Origin: Aeromicrobium sp. Leaf245
GTDB taxonomy: Bacteria > Actinomycetota > Actinomycetes > Propionibacteriales > Nocardioidaceae
DNA: 64,000 nt
NCBI RefSeq assembly: GCF_942548115.1
Contig: NZ_OW824151.1
Location: 310,001-374,000 of the forward strand
Reading direction: 5' to 3'
The position numbers and the translations under genes are program-made. This document shows, piece after piece, positions 50,256-57,654 of the stretch. The notes beneath the pieces are model-generated. The model had not been told where the DNA came from. It made no database searches and saw nothing but the letters and a program-made list of their open reading frames with translations. Each line of letters opens with the position of its first letter. Position 1 is the first letter of the stretch.

Positions 50256-51130
50256 GGGCGTCTCCATTCTCCGATGATGGCCTGCACGGCGGCGGTGAGC
50301 GCCAGCGGCTGGTCGAGCATCACGTGGTGCCCGGAGTCTCGCACGACCGTCACCGGCACGTGCCCGCCGAGCCGTTCGGCGACGGCGTCGGTGATGTCCG
50401 ACGTGGCCATCCCGCGGTCTCCGCGCAGGAGCGCCACCGGGCAGGCCGCCTCGGCGAGCTCCTCGGGCTCCATGCGCGACCGCAGGAAGATGCGTGGGTC
50501 GAACTTCCAGCGCCACCCCCCGGGCTCCCCGTCGGACGCCGGGACCTCGCGCACGGATCCCTCGGCGATGTGGCGGTGCACGAAGTCGAGCGTGGCGTCG
50601 TCGGCCGGGAGCGTGCGGAACCGGGCGAGGATCGCCTCACGATCGGGGTGCAGCTTGGGGGCGGGGATGACGCCGTGCGAGGCGATCCACGCTCGCGCCT
50701 CGCTCGACATCTCGCGGACCGGCGAGTCGATCGCGACGGCCCCGGCCAGTGCGGCGCCGTGGTCCCGGGCGGTGGTGAGGGCCACGAACCCGCCCATGCT
50801 GTGGCCGACGACGGCAGGGGGACGGGTGCTGCCCTGCGCCCGCGCGACGGCCATGACCTCGGCCGCCCAGGTCTCGAGCGCGTAGACGTCGCGGTGGTCG
50901 CTGTCCCCGTGCCCGCTCAGGTCCAGGGCGACGACGCGTCCGTCGAGCAGCGGCCCGACGTGGTCCCACCAGCCCGCGTGCGCGGCGCCGCCGTGCACGA
51001 GCACCGTGACGGGCTCGTCGACCGGGCCCCACGCCCGGTAGGTGATGCGCACGCCGTCGACGTCGACCGTGGCGTGCTCGGGCTGCTCCGCCAGGGCGGC
51101 CGTGAACCAGGCCGGTACGTCCTGCGCCAT
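50252..51130 (-). CDS. Alpha/beta hydrolase
   Basis: A 292-residue alpha/beta-fold hydrolase. The oxyanion strand VTVLVHGGAAHAGWW lies near residue 41, the nucleophile elbow is GHSMGG with the catalytic Ser, and the late catalytic His is in DSGHHVMLDQP. An Asp in LLRGDRG is the probable acid. The substrate is unknown; esters or CoA thioesters are plausible from its coupling to an enoyl-CoA hydratase. GGAGG lies 10 bases before the ATG. It is the first gene of the leftward unit. Confidence 0.87.
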   Translation of the reverse strand: MAQDVPAWFTAALAEQPEHATVDVDGVRITYRAWGPVDEPVTVLVHGGAAHAGWWDHVGPLLDGRVVALDLSGHGDSDHRDVYALETWAAEVMAVARAQGSTRPPAVVGHSMGGFVALTTARDHGAALAGAVAIDSPVREMSSEARAWIASHGVIPAPKLHPDREAILARFRTLPADDATLDFVHRHIAEGSVREVPASDGEPGGWRWKFDPRIFLRSRMEPEELAEAACPVALLRGDRGMATSDITDAVAERLGGHVPVTVVRDSGHHVMLDQPLALTAAVQAIIGEWRRP

Positions 51131-51153
51131 CGGTGCCGCCACCTCCAGAGAAA

Positions 51154-51169
51154 CAATCAACCTTGACTG
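51154..51169. promoter_or_regulatory. Imperfect 16-bp palindrome in the hydrolase/SDR control region
   Basis: The palindromic pattern CAnTCAA-N2-TTGAnTG matches its reverse complement at 12 of 16 positions. It lies 24 bp upstream of the hydrolase start and 58 bp upstream of the divergent SDR start. It is AT-richer than its surroundings. Candidate operator; no regulator gene is adjacent. Confidence 0.45.
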
Positions 51170-51226
51170 TTCTTGTCGTCCCCAGCACGATAGCGAGGAC
51201 GCACGTCCACGACGAGAGGACCCCCG

Positions 51227-52081
51227 ATGAGCCTGGCCGGAACGACGATGATCATGTCCGGAGGCAGCCGAGGCATCGGGGAGGCCATCGCGGTGCGCGC
51301 CGCCCGCGACGGCGCGAACGTGGTGCTGCTCGCGAAGACGTCCGAGCCGCACCCCAAGCTGCCCGGGACGATCCACACCGCTGCCGCCGCCATCGAGGAG
51401 GCCGGCGGCCGTGCGCTGCCGCTCGTGGGTGACATCCGCGACGACGCCTTCGTCGAGGAAGCCGTGGCCCGGGCCGTGGAGACGTTCGGCGGCATCGACC
51501 TGGTCGTCAACAACGCCAGCGCGATCGACCTGTCCCGCACCGAGGACATCTCGATGAAGAAGTACGACCTCATGACGCAGATCAACGCACGCGGCTCGTT
51601 CCTGCTGTCCAAGCTGTGCATCCCCCACCTGCGTGCGTCGGCGAACCCCCACGTGCTCACGCTCAGCCCGCCGATCAGCCTCGACCCGAAGTGGTTCGGC
51701 ACGTTCACCGCCTACGCGATCGCCAAGTACGCCATGAGCCTCGTGACCCTGGGCCTGGCCGAGGAGCTGCGCGAGGACGGCGTCGCGTGCAACTCGCTGT
51801 GGCCACGCACGGCGATCGACACCGCCGCGGTGCGCAACGTGGTGGGCGCCGGGCTGGAGACCAGCTCCCGCACGCCGGCGATCATGGCCGACGCCGCCCA
51901 CGCGATCCTCACGCGACCCAGCCGGGAGTGCACGGGGAACTTCTTCATCGACGACGAGGTCCTCGAGGCCGAGGGCGTCACCGACCTGTCGATCTACCTG
52001 AACGGCGGTCGCGAGGAGGACCTGGCGCTCGACTTCTGGGTGGAGCCGAAGGGCCCGCACGACCCCGCCAAGCGTCTGTAG
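51227..52081 (+). CDS. Short-chain dehydrogenase/reductase (HSDL2-like)
   Basis: A 284-residue NAD(P)-dependent SDR. The cofactor motif MSGGSRGIGEAIAVRAARDG is at 10-29, the catalytic Tyr-x3-Lys is in AYAIAKYAM, and NNAS is the classical structural motif. KTSEPHPKLPGTIHTAAAAI is the segment found in HSDL2-like enzymes, which are often linked to lipid metabolism. It is divergent from the hydrolase/enoyl-CoA hydratase operon and may act on the same pathway. GAGAGGAC precedes the ATG. Confidence 0.9.
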   Translation: MSLAGTTMIMSGGSRGIGEAIAVRAARDGANVVLLAKTSEPHPKLPGTIHTAAAAIEEAGGRALPLVGDIRDDAFVEEAVARAVETFGGIDLVVNNASAIDLSRTEDISMKKYDLMTQINARGSFLLSKLCIPHLRASANPHVLTLSPPISLDPKWFGTFTAYAIAKYAMSLVTLGLAEELREDGVACNSLWPRTAIDTAAVRNVVGAGLETSSRTPAIMADAAHAILTRPSRECTGNFFIDDEVLEAEGVTDLSIYLNGGREEDLALDFWVEPKGPHDPAKRL

Positions 52082-52102
52082 CCCGTCGGCGGACGATCCG
52101 GT

Positions 52103-52819
52103 TCAGCAGCCGTCGCGCACGAGGCCGGGCTGCCCGCCCTTGGTGACCTCGACGAACGTCACGCGGTCGTCGTCGGCCAGCTGGTCGGGCGTCGTGTCGA
52201 ACAGGAAGCCGATCCAGCTCGCGTCGTTGCTCTCGCGCACGAACACCCCGGTCTGGCCGTAGCCGGCATCCTGCGGGTCGCTCGCGACGGACCTCAGCTG
52301 GGCCCACGTGGTGCCGACACCGAAGCCGGACCGCGTGTGGGGGCCGGGCTGGCGGACGCCGACCGACAGGACGTCGCCGTTCTCGGCGGTCTGCAGGTCG
52401 ACGGTGTTCACGTACTCGTCGCGCCACGTGAGGGGGCGCACGGGACAGCCGTCGACGGGCGCGGGGACGTCGGCCACGAAGTAGCCGGTGGCGAGCGCCT
52501 GCGCCTTCGTCATGCCCGCCCTCACCGGACCGACCGCACCGGGGGTGATGAGGAGGTCCGACGGCGGCAGCAGACCCGCACCTGCCTCGGGCACCCCCTG
52601 ATCGCCCCCGCCTGACTCGACGGTCGGCGCTGCCGCGGCAGGCTCGGTCTCCTCCTTCTTCTCCTCCGCCGTCGGCAACGGAGTCGGGGAGGCCGACGCG
52701 CGTGGCGTGTCGCGGCCGGCGGTGTCGTCGCCACCGACGGCCGCGGCGACCGCCCCGGTGGCGACACCCAGCACCACGGCTCCGGCGAGCAGCGAGAGAG
52801 CGAGCTTGGTCTGCATCAT
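52103..52819 (-). CDS. Membrane-anchored or secreted protein of unknown function in the sigma operon
   Basis: A 238-residue protein. One N-terminal hydrophobic helix (KLALSLLAGAVVLGVATGAVA) is followed by a Pro/Ser/Glu-rich linker (residues 33-80) and an external domain. That domain has two BamE/SmpA-like turns (GAVGPVRAGMTKAQALATG and TRSGFGVGTTWAQLRSV) and two cysteines (DGCPV and the final RDGC). With only about five residues before the helix it has no cytoplasmic domain, so it cannot be a standard anti-sigma factor. It starts 34 bp after the sigma gene with AAGGA upstream and is probably cotranscribed. Confidence 0.7.
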   Translation of the reverse strand: MMQTKLALSLLAGAVVLGVATGAVAAAVGGDDTAGRDTPRASASPTPLPTAEEKKEETEPAAAAPTVESGGGDQGVPEAGAGLLPPSDLLITPGAVGPVRAGMTKAQALATGYFVADVPAPVDGCPVRPLTWRDEYVNTVDLQTAENGDVLSVGVRQPGPHTRSGFGVGTTWAQLRSVASDPQDAGYGQTGVFVRESNDASWIGFLFDTTPDQLADDDRVTFVEVTKGGQPGLVRDGC

Positions 52820-52853
52820 GAGCGTGCGTCCTTCGGTGAGGGGATCTGCACCA

Positions 52854-53438
52854 TCAGATGCCGTCCGGACCCGAAAGGTTGTCCGGACCGGGCGGTGGGT
52901 CCTGGCCGAGCCGCTCGCGCAGGTAGCGGCGGGCGGTGTGGATGCGTGCCTTGACCGTGCCGAGCGGCGCGTCGGTGAGGGCGGCGACCTCGTCGTAGGG
53001 GAGCGTCCCGAGGTCGCGCAGCACGAACGCATCGACGGCGGACGGGTGCTCGCGCTCGAGGTGCTCCAGGGCGTCGAGCAGGTCGAGCCGCGTGCCTGCG
53101 ATGACGCTCGTCGTGCGAGGGTCGGGCGCGTCGGGCACGAGGTCGGTGGAGCCCTCGTCGAAGCGACGCCGCATGGAGCGGTAGGCCTGGCGCGCCGTGT
53201 TGGACGCGACGACGGTGACCCACCCGACGAACGAGCCGCGGCCGGCGAAGGTGTGGAGCTTCTGCGCCACCACGAGGAGCGCCTCCTGCGCGGCCTCCTC
53301 GGCGTCGCCGGAGTACGGCAGGAACTTCGAGCAGCGCCGGAGCACGAGCGGACGCAGGTGCGCGAGCAGGTCCTCCATGGCGTCGGCGTCGCCGGCCTGG
53401 GCCCGCGCCACGAGCTCGAGCAGCTGGTCGTCCTCCAT
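52854..53438 (-). CDS. ECF-type RNA polymerase sigma factor
   Basis: A 194-residue sigma-70 family factor with region 2 (LVARAQAGDADAMEDLLAHL, then SGDAEEAAQEALLVVAQKL) and region 4 (DLGTLPYDEVAALTDAPLG, then TVKARIHTARRYL). No anti-sigma gene adjoins it; the next gene has no cytoplasmic domain. A Ser/Thr kinase is encoded divergently 89 bp away, which suggests control by phosphorylation, as in the EcfP/PknT pair of Vibrio (analogy only). AAGGGGGATCC precedes the ATG at 53438. Confidence 0.9.
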   Translation of the reverse strand: MEDDQLLELVARAQAGDADAMEDLLAHLRPLVLRRCSKFLPYSGDAEEAAQEALLVVAQKLHTFAGRGSFVGWVTVVASNTARQAYRSMRRRFDEGSTDLVPDAPDPRTTSVIAGTRLDLLDALEHLEREHPSAVDAFVLRDLGTLPYDEVAALTDAPLGTVKARIHTARRYLRERLGQDPPPGPDNLSGPDGI

Positions 53439-53527
53439 GGATCCCCCTTGCTCGTCTGCCGTCCACGGCCCGGCACCCCCGCCGGGCTCACCGCCGGGGG
53501 CCACGCCAGCGACCATACTGTCCCGTG

Positions 53528-54451
53528 ATGAGGCAGATCGGGAGGTACCGGCTCGACGCGGTCCAGGGGTCGGGCGCGTTCGCCACGGTGTGGCGGGGCT
53601 ACGACACCGAGCTCGAGGTGCCGGTGGCGGTGAAGGTGCTGGCGGAGAACTGGGCCCACCACGCCGACGTGCGCGAACGCTTCCTGGCCGAGGCGCGTCT
53701 GCTGCGACGGCTCGAGAGCTCCCGCGTCGTGCGGGTGCACGACATCGGCACCGAGACGTTCGACGGGACCGACCGGCCCTACTTCGTCATGGACTTCGCC
53801 GGGGGCGGCTCGCTCGACGCGGTGGCCGACGGGTCGCTCGCGCCGGCTGAAGCGGTGCGCCTGGCCGTCGAGGGTTGCCGGGCGGTGCACGTGCTGCACG
53901 CGGCGGGTGTGGTGCATCGGGACGTGAAGCCGGGCAACCTCCTGGTCGCCGACGACGGCCGCGTGCTGGTGGCCGACCTCGGCAGCGTGAAGCGGCTGGC
54001 GGAGGCCACCGGGTTCACCGTGACCACCGGGACGCCGGCGTACATGGCGCCGGAGCAGGCGTCGGGCGGACGCATCGACGCCCGCACCGACGTGTACGCG
54101 CTCGCGGTCGTGACCTTCGTCCTCGTCACGGGTGCGCTCCCCTTCGACGTGCCCGACGCCGCCGCCGTCCTGCGACGCTCCGAGGGCGAACGGCCCCGTG
54201 GTCTCGCCCGGACCCGCGGCGCGGCCGCCTCCCCCTTGCTGTCGCGGCTCGACGCCGTGCTGGACCGCGCCCTGTCACGCGACCCGGACCACCGGCACGC
54301 GTCGGCCGAGGCGCTCGCCGTCGAGCTGGAGCGGGTGACGTCGGGGCACCGCCCGCGTCGTCGGCCGGGCTGGCCGACGTGGGTGGTGGTGCCGGCCGCG
54401 CTGCTGCTGTTCGCCGCTGCTGCCACCGCCACCTGGTACGGCCTGCGCTGA
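53528..54451 (+). CDS. Ser/Thr protein kinase with C-terminal membrane helix and no sensor domain
   Basis: A 307-residue kinase. GSGAFATVW (glycine loop), Lys36 in VAVKVL, HRD at 130-132 and YMAPEQ (activation segment end) are intact. The DFG motif reads DLG (150-152), which keeps the metal-binding Asp. One membrane helix (VVVPAALLLFAAAATATWYG) ends the protein with no external domain, unlike PknB. It is divergent from the ECF sigma gene. TACTGT at 53516-53521 lies 6 bases before this ATG, so I prefer it to the GTG at 53525. Confidence 0.9.
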   Translation: MRQIGRYRLDAVQGSGAFATVWRGYDTELEVPVAVKVLAENWAHHADVRERFLAEARLLRRLESSRVVRVHDIGTETFDGTDRPYFVMDFAGGGSLDAVADGSLAPAEAVRLAVEGCRAVHVLHAAGVVHRDVKPGNLLVADDGRVLVADLGSVKRLAEATGFTVTTGTPAYMAPEQASGGRIDARTDVYALAVVTFVLVTGALPFDVPDAAAVLRRSEGERPRGLARTRGAAASPLLSRLDAVLDRALSRDPDHRHASAEALAVELERVTSGHRPRRRPGWPTWVVVPAALLLFAAAATATWYGLR

Positions 54452-54452
54452 C

Positions 54453-54881
54453 CTACTGCGTGTCGACGGGCGTGCCCAGCTCGACCGTGCGGCTCACCGT
54501 GCAGAGCCGGTCGTGGGACTTGGCGATCGCGTCGGAGAGCCGGCCGGCCGCCTTCGCGCCCTCCTCGTCCTCGCCGAACGCCACGTCGAAGCGCACCTGT
54601 AGATCGTCCATCCGGTTGCCGTCGTCGTCGCGGACCTTCTCGCCCGAGGCCGTCACCGCGAACCGCTCCGGCTCGGTCCGCTTGGTGGTGATGAGGTCGA
54701 CGTCGATGGCCGTGCAGCCCGCGATCGCGGCCAGCAGCAGCTCGACGGGCGTGAAGTCGTCGCCGGAGCCGTCGCCGATCACCATCTGCCCGCCCCGGGC
54801 GTTGGTGACGCGGTAGCGGCCGCGGTCGAGTCGTTCCAGGCCCACCTGACGGTGCTGTTCGGTCGCGGACGCATCACTCAT
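54453..54881 (-). CDS. OsmC/Ohr-family protein
   Basis: A 142-residue OsmC-fold protein. FTPVELLLAAIAGCTAIDVD contains the first conserved Cys (GCT) of the peroxidatic pair, and a second cysteine lies in HDRLCTVSRTVELG. This two-Cys arrangement is typical of thiol-dependent hydroperoxide reductases of the YhfA/OsmC group. The ATG at 54881 gives the normal length. Its stop is 1 bp from the convergent kinase stop. Confidence 0.87.
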   Translation of the reverse strand: MSDASATEQHRQVGLERLDRGRYRVTNARGGQMVIGDGSGDDFTPVELLLAAIAGCTAIDVDLITTKRTEPERFAVTASGEKVRDDDGNRMDDLQVRFDVAFGEDEEGAKAAGRLSDAIAKSHDRLCTVSRTVELGTPVDTQ

Positions 54882-54927
54882 GGGACCATCCTGCAACAGG
54901 GGTGGGAGCCCCGGGAACGAGGACGTG

Positions 54928-55626
54928 ATGCGCACGATCGGGATGCTCGGCGGGATGAGCTGGGAGTCGACGGCGGAGTACTACCGGCTCGCCAACGTGC
55001 TCGTCCGCGAGCGGCTCGGGGGCGTGCACTCCGCTCGCGTCCTGCTCGACTCGCTCGACTTCGCCGACGTCGAGACCCTCCAGTCCACGGACCGCTGGGA
55101 GGAGGCCGGCGCGCTCCTCGCCGACCGAGCGCAGCGGCTGGAGCAGGCGGGTGCAGAGCTGCTGCTGCTCTGCACCAACACGATGCACAAGGTCGTCGAC
55201 GTCGTCGAGGCCGCCGTGACGGTGCCCGTGCTGCACATCGCCGACGCGGCCGCCGAACGGGTGCGGCACGCCGGACTGGGCCGGGTCGGCCTGCTCGGCA
55301 CCGCCTTCACGATGGAGCAGGACTTCTACCGCGAGCGCCTCGCCCGGCACGGCATCGAGGTCCTGGTGCCCGGCGCCGACGACCGCGCGACCGTGCACCG
55401 GGTGATCTACGACGAGCTCGTGCGCGGGATCGTCAGCGAGACCTCACGTGCCGCGTACGCCGACGTGATCGGCCGACTGGTGGCCGACGGCGCGGAGGGG
55501 ATCGTCCTCGGCTGCACCGAGATCGAGCTGCTCGTCTCGGCCGACGACAGTCCGGTGCCGGTCTTCGCGACCACCCGGATCCACGTCGAGACGGCCGTCG
55601 AGCGTGCGCTGGCCAGGACTGACTAG
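54928..55626 (+). CDS. Aspartate/glutamate racemase family protein (RacX/YgeA-like)
   Basis: A cofactor-independent amino acid racemase of 232 residues. The two catalytic cysteines are Cys82 in LCTNTMHKV and Cys196 in GCTEIELL, both in family context. The N-terminal IGMLGGMSWESTAEYY is characteristic. Broad-specificity racemases of this group supply D-amino acids for wall remodelling; the substrate is not shown here. GAGGAC precedes the ATG at 54928 (a GTG at 54925 is possible). It is divergent from the OsmC gene. Confidence 0.9.
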   Translation: MRTIGMLGGMSWESTAEYYRLANVLVRERLGGVHSARVLLDSLDFADVETLQSTDRWEEAGALLADRAQRLEQAGAELLLLCTNTMHKVVDVVEAAVTVPVLHIADAAAERVRHAGLGRVGLLGTAFTMEQDFYRERLARHGIEVLVPGADDRATVHRVIYDELVRGIVSETSRAAYADVIGRLVADGAEGIVLGCTEIELLVSADDSPVPVFATTRIHVETAVERALARTD

Positions 55627-55726
55627 TCCATCGGGATCATCTTGGTGCGTTCTCACCGCGTCATCATCGTGTCGTCATACCGTCAAGGAGGGGAGAAGAC
55701 CAGCACCATCTCGGGAGCCTGACCAC

Positions 55727-56050
55727 ATGAGCGTGTACCTGTACGACCTCGACGGAGACGTCATCGCGTTCCGACGCGCCTGGGACGACGAGCACGTGTT
55801 CGACACGGCCGGACGCTGGATCGGCTGGATGCCCTGGGAGGGCACCGACGTCGTCGACGCGCGCGGTCACTACCTCGGGTCGGTCGTGGGCGACCGGCTC
55901 GTGCGCCGCAACGACTGCGGCAACCGGGTGTGCAGCGCCGACGTCGAGCACCCCGAGCGTGCCGAGCCCTCCGGGCGGCCCACCACGCCGCTGGAGTTCC
56001 CCAACCGGTTCGCCTACGACGACGTGGAGCAGCTGCACCGGGCCGGCTGA
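55727..56050 (+). CDS. Small protein with a 4-fold beta-flower-like domain
   Basis: A 107-residue protein. The repeating short beta units VYLYDLDGDVIAF, VFDTAGRWIGWMP and VVDARGHYLGSVVGDRLV fit the recently described 4-fold beta-flower fold. The C-terminal third is Pro/Glu-rich with two Cys (NDCGNRVCSADV). Function unknown. The ATG at 55727 is weakly preceded by GGGAG. A strong AAGGAGG at 55684-55690, 37 bases upstream, has no usable start codon at normal spacing. Confidence 0.65.
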   Translation: MSVYLYDLDGDVIAFRRAWDDEHVFDTAGRWIGWMPWEGTDVVDARGHYLGSVVGDRLVRRNDCGNRVCSADVEHPERAEPSGRPTTPLEFPNRFAYDDVEQLHRAG

Positions 56051-56126
56051 CACCACCGGATAGACCGGTGTGTGACCTCGACCCGCTCGGGATGCCCCGG
56101 CGCTCGGGGTCCCCGACGATGGGGAC

Positions 56127-57605
56127 ATGACGCTCTCCCTGGTCACCGGTGCCACCGGCTACGTCGGCGGCCGCCTCGTCCCCCAGCTCCTCGACGCCGG
56201 GCACGACGTGCGCGTCCTCGTCCGCGACGAGACCAAGGCGCGCGCCCACGCGTGGTCCGAGCGGGTCGACGTCGCCCAGGGCGACGCCACGGAGCCCGAG
56301 GACGTGCGCCGCGCCCTCGACGGCGTGGACGTCCTCTACTACCTGCTGCACTCCATCGGCTCGGGCGACGACTTCGCCGAGACCGAGCGCCGCATCGCCC
56401 AGAGCTTCGCCGACGAGGCCGCCGCCGCGGGCGTGAGCCGCATCGTCTACCTGGGCGGCATGGACCCCGAGGACGAGCAGCTGTCCGAGCACCTGGCGTC
56501 GCGCAAGAAGGTGGGCGAGGTGCTGCTCGCGTCGGGCGTGCCGACGACCGTGCTGCAGGCCGGCATCGTCATCGGCTCGGGCTCGGCGTCGTTCGAGATG
56601 CTCCGCTACCTCACCGAGCGGCTGCCCGTGATGGTGACGCCGAAGTGGGTGCACACCCGCATCCAGCCCATCGCCATCCGCGACGTGCTCCGCTACCTCG
56701 TCGGCAGCGCCGACATGCCCGCCGACGTGAACCGCGCCTTCGACATCGGTGGACCCGACGTCCTCACCTACTTCGAGATGATGCAGCGCTACGCCGCCGT
56801 CGCGGGGCTGCCGAAGCGGCGGGTGCTCCCCGTCCCGATCCTGTCGCCCGGCCTGTCGAGCCACTGGGTCGGCATCATCACCCCCGTGCCCGCGAGCATC
56901 GCCCGTCCGCTCGTCGAGTCGCTCAAGAACACCGTCGTCGCGAGCGAGAAGGACATCGAGCAGTACGTGCCCGACCCGCCCGAGGGTCTCATCGGCTTCG
57001 ACCGTGCCGTCGAGCTCGCGCTCACCAAGATCCAGAACCTCGACGTCCCCACCCGCTGGTCATCGGCGGCGACCGCCGGTGCGCCGTCGGAGCCGTTGCC
57101 GTCCGACCCGGACTGGGCGGGCGGCTCCCTGTACAAGGACGAGCGCACGCGCGAGGTCGACGCCTCCCCCCAGTCGCTCTGGACGATCATCGAGGGCATC
57201 GGCGGACGCAACGGCTGGTACTCCTGGGCGCTCGCCTGGTGGGTGCGCGGCATCCTGGACCGTCTCGTCGGCGGGCCCGGGCTGCGTCGCGGCCGGCGCA
57301 ACGACAAGGACCTCGTGGTCGGCGACGCCCTCGACTTCTGGCGCGTCGAGGCCACCGACGACCACGCCTTCCTGCGCCTACGGGCGGAGATGAGGGTGCC
57401 GGGGCTGGCCTGGCTGGAGCTGCAGGTGGGCTCGACCGAGGGTGGGAGCACGACGTTCCACCACCGCGCGCTCTTCCACCCCCGTGGTCTGCTCGGGCAC
57501 GCCTACTGGTGGGCGATCCTGCCCTTCCACGGCATCATCTTCGGCTCCATGCAGCGCAACATCGCGAAGGCCGCGGAGCAGCTCGACGCGGCGAGGACCG
57601 CCTGA
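56127..57605 (+). CDS. Two-domain NAD(P)-binding protein with DUF2867
   Basis: A 492-residue protein. The N-terminal atypical SDR/NmrA-like domain has SLVTGATGYVGGRLVPQLLD and VDVLYYLLHSIGSG. The C-terminal DUF2867 domain (about 340-485) includes TREVDASPQSLWTIIEGIGG and a hydrophobic end (GHAYWWAILPFHGIIFGSMQ). Fusions of this type are common in bacteria; the activity is unknown. The C-terminal domain resembles START-like lipid binding proteins. It lies alone between the beta-flower gene and the permease gene. Confidence 0.82.
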   Translation: MTLSLVTGATGYVGGRLVPQLLDAGHDVRVLVRDETKARAHAWSERVDVAQGDATEPEDVRRALDGVDVLYYLLHSIGSGDDFAETERRIAQSFADEAAAAGVSRIVYLGGMDPEDEQLSEHLASRKKVGEVLLASGVPTTVLQAGIVIGSGSASFEMLRYLTERLPVMVTPKWVHTRIQPIAIRDVLRYLVGSADMPADVNRAFDIGGPDVLTYFEMMQRYAAVAGLPKRRVLPVPILSPGLSSHWVGIITPVPASIARPLVESLKNTVVASEKDIEQYVPDPPEGLIGFDRAVELALTKIQNLDVPTRWSSAATAGAPSEPLPSDPDWAGGSLYKDERTREVDASPQSLWTIIEGIGGRNGWYSWALAWWVRGILDRLVGGPGLRRGRRNDKDLVVGDALDFWRVEATDDHAFLRLRAEMRVPGLAWLELQVGSTEGGSTTFHHRALFHPRGLLGHAYWWAILPFHGIIFGSMQRNIAKAAEQLDAARTA

Positions 57606-57654
57606 CCCCACCGGCACGGTTGCGCGCCGCAATCGTCGGGTGCAGGATCACCCG

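Noticed and set aside
52103-52819. Anti-sigma factor for the neighbouring ECF sigma
   Set aside because: Only about five residues precede the membrane helix and no zinc anti-sigma motif is present.
55684-55690. Strong AAGGAGG as the ribosome site of an extra small gene
   Set aside because: No ATG, GTG or TTG lies at a usable distance; the next start is 37 bases away.
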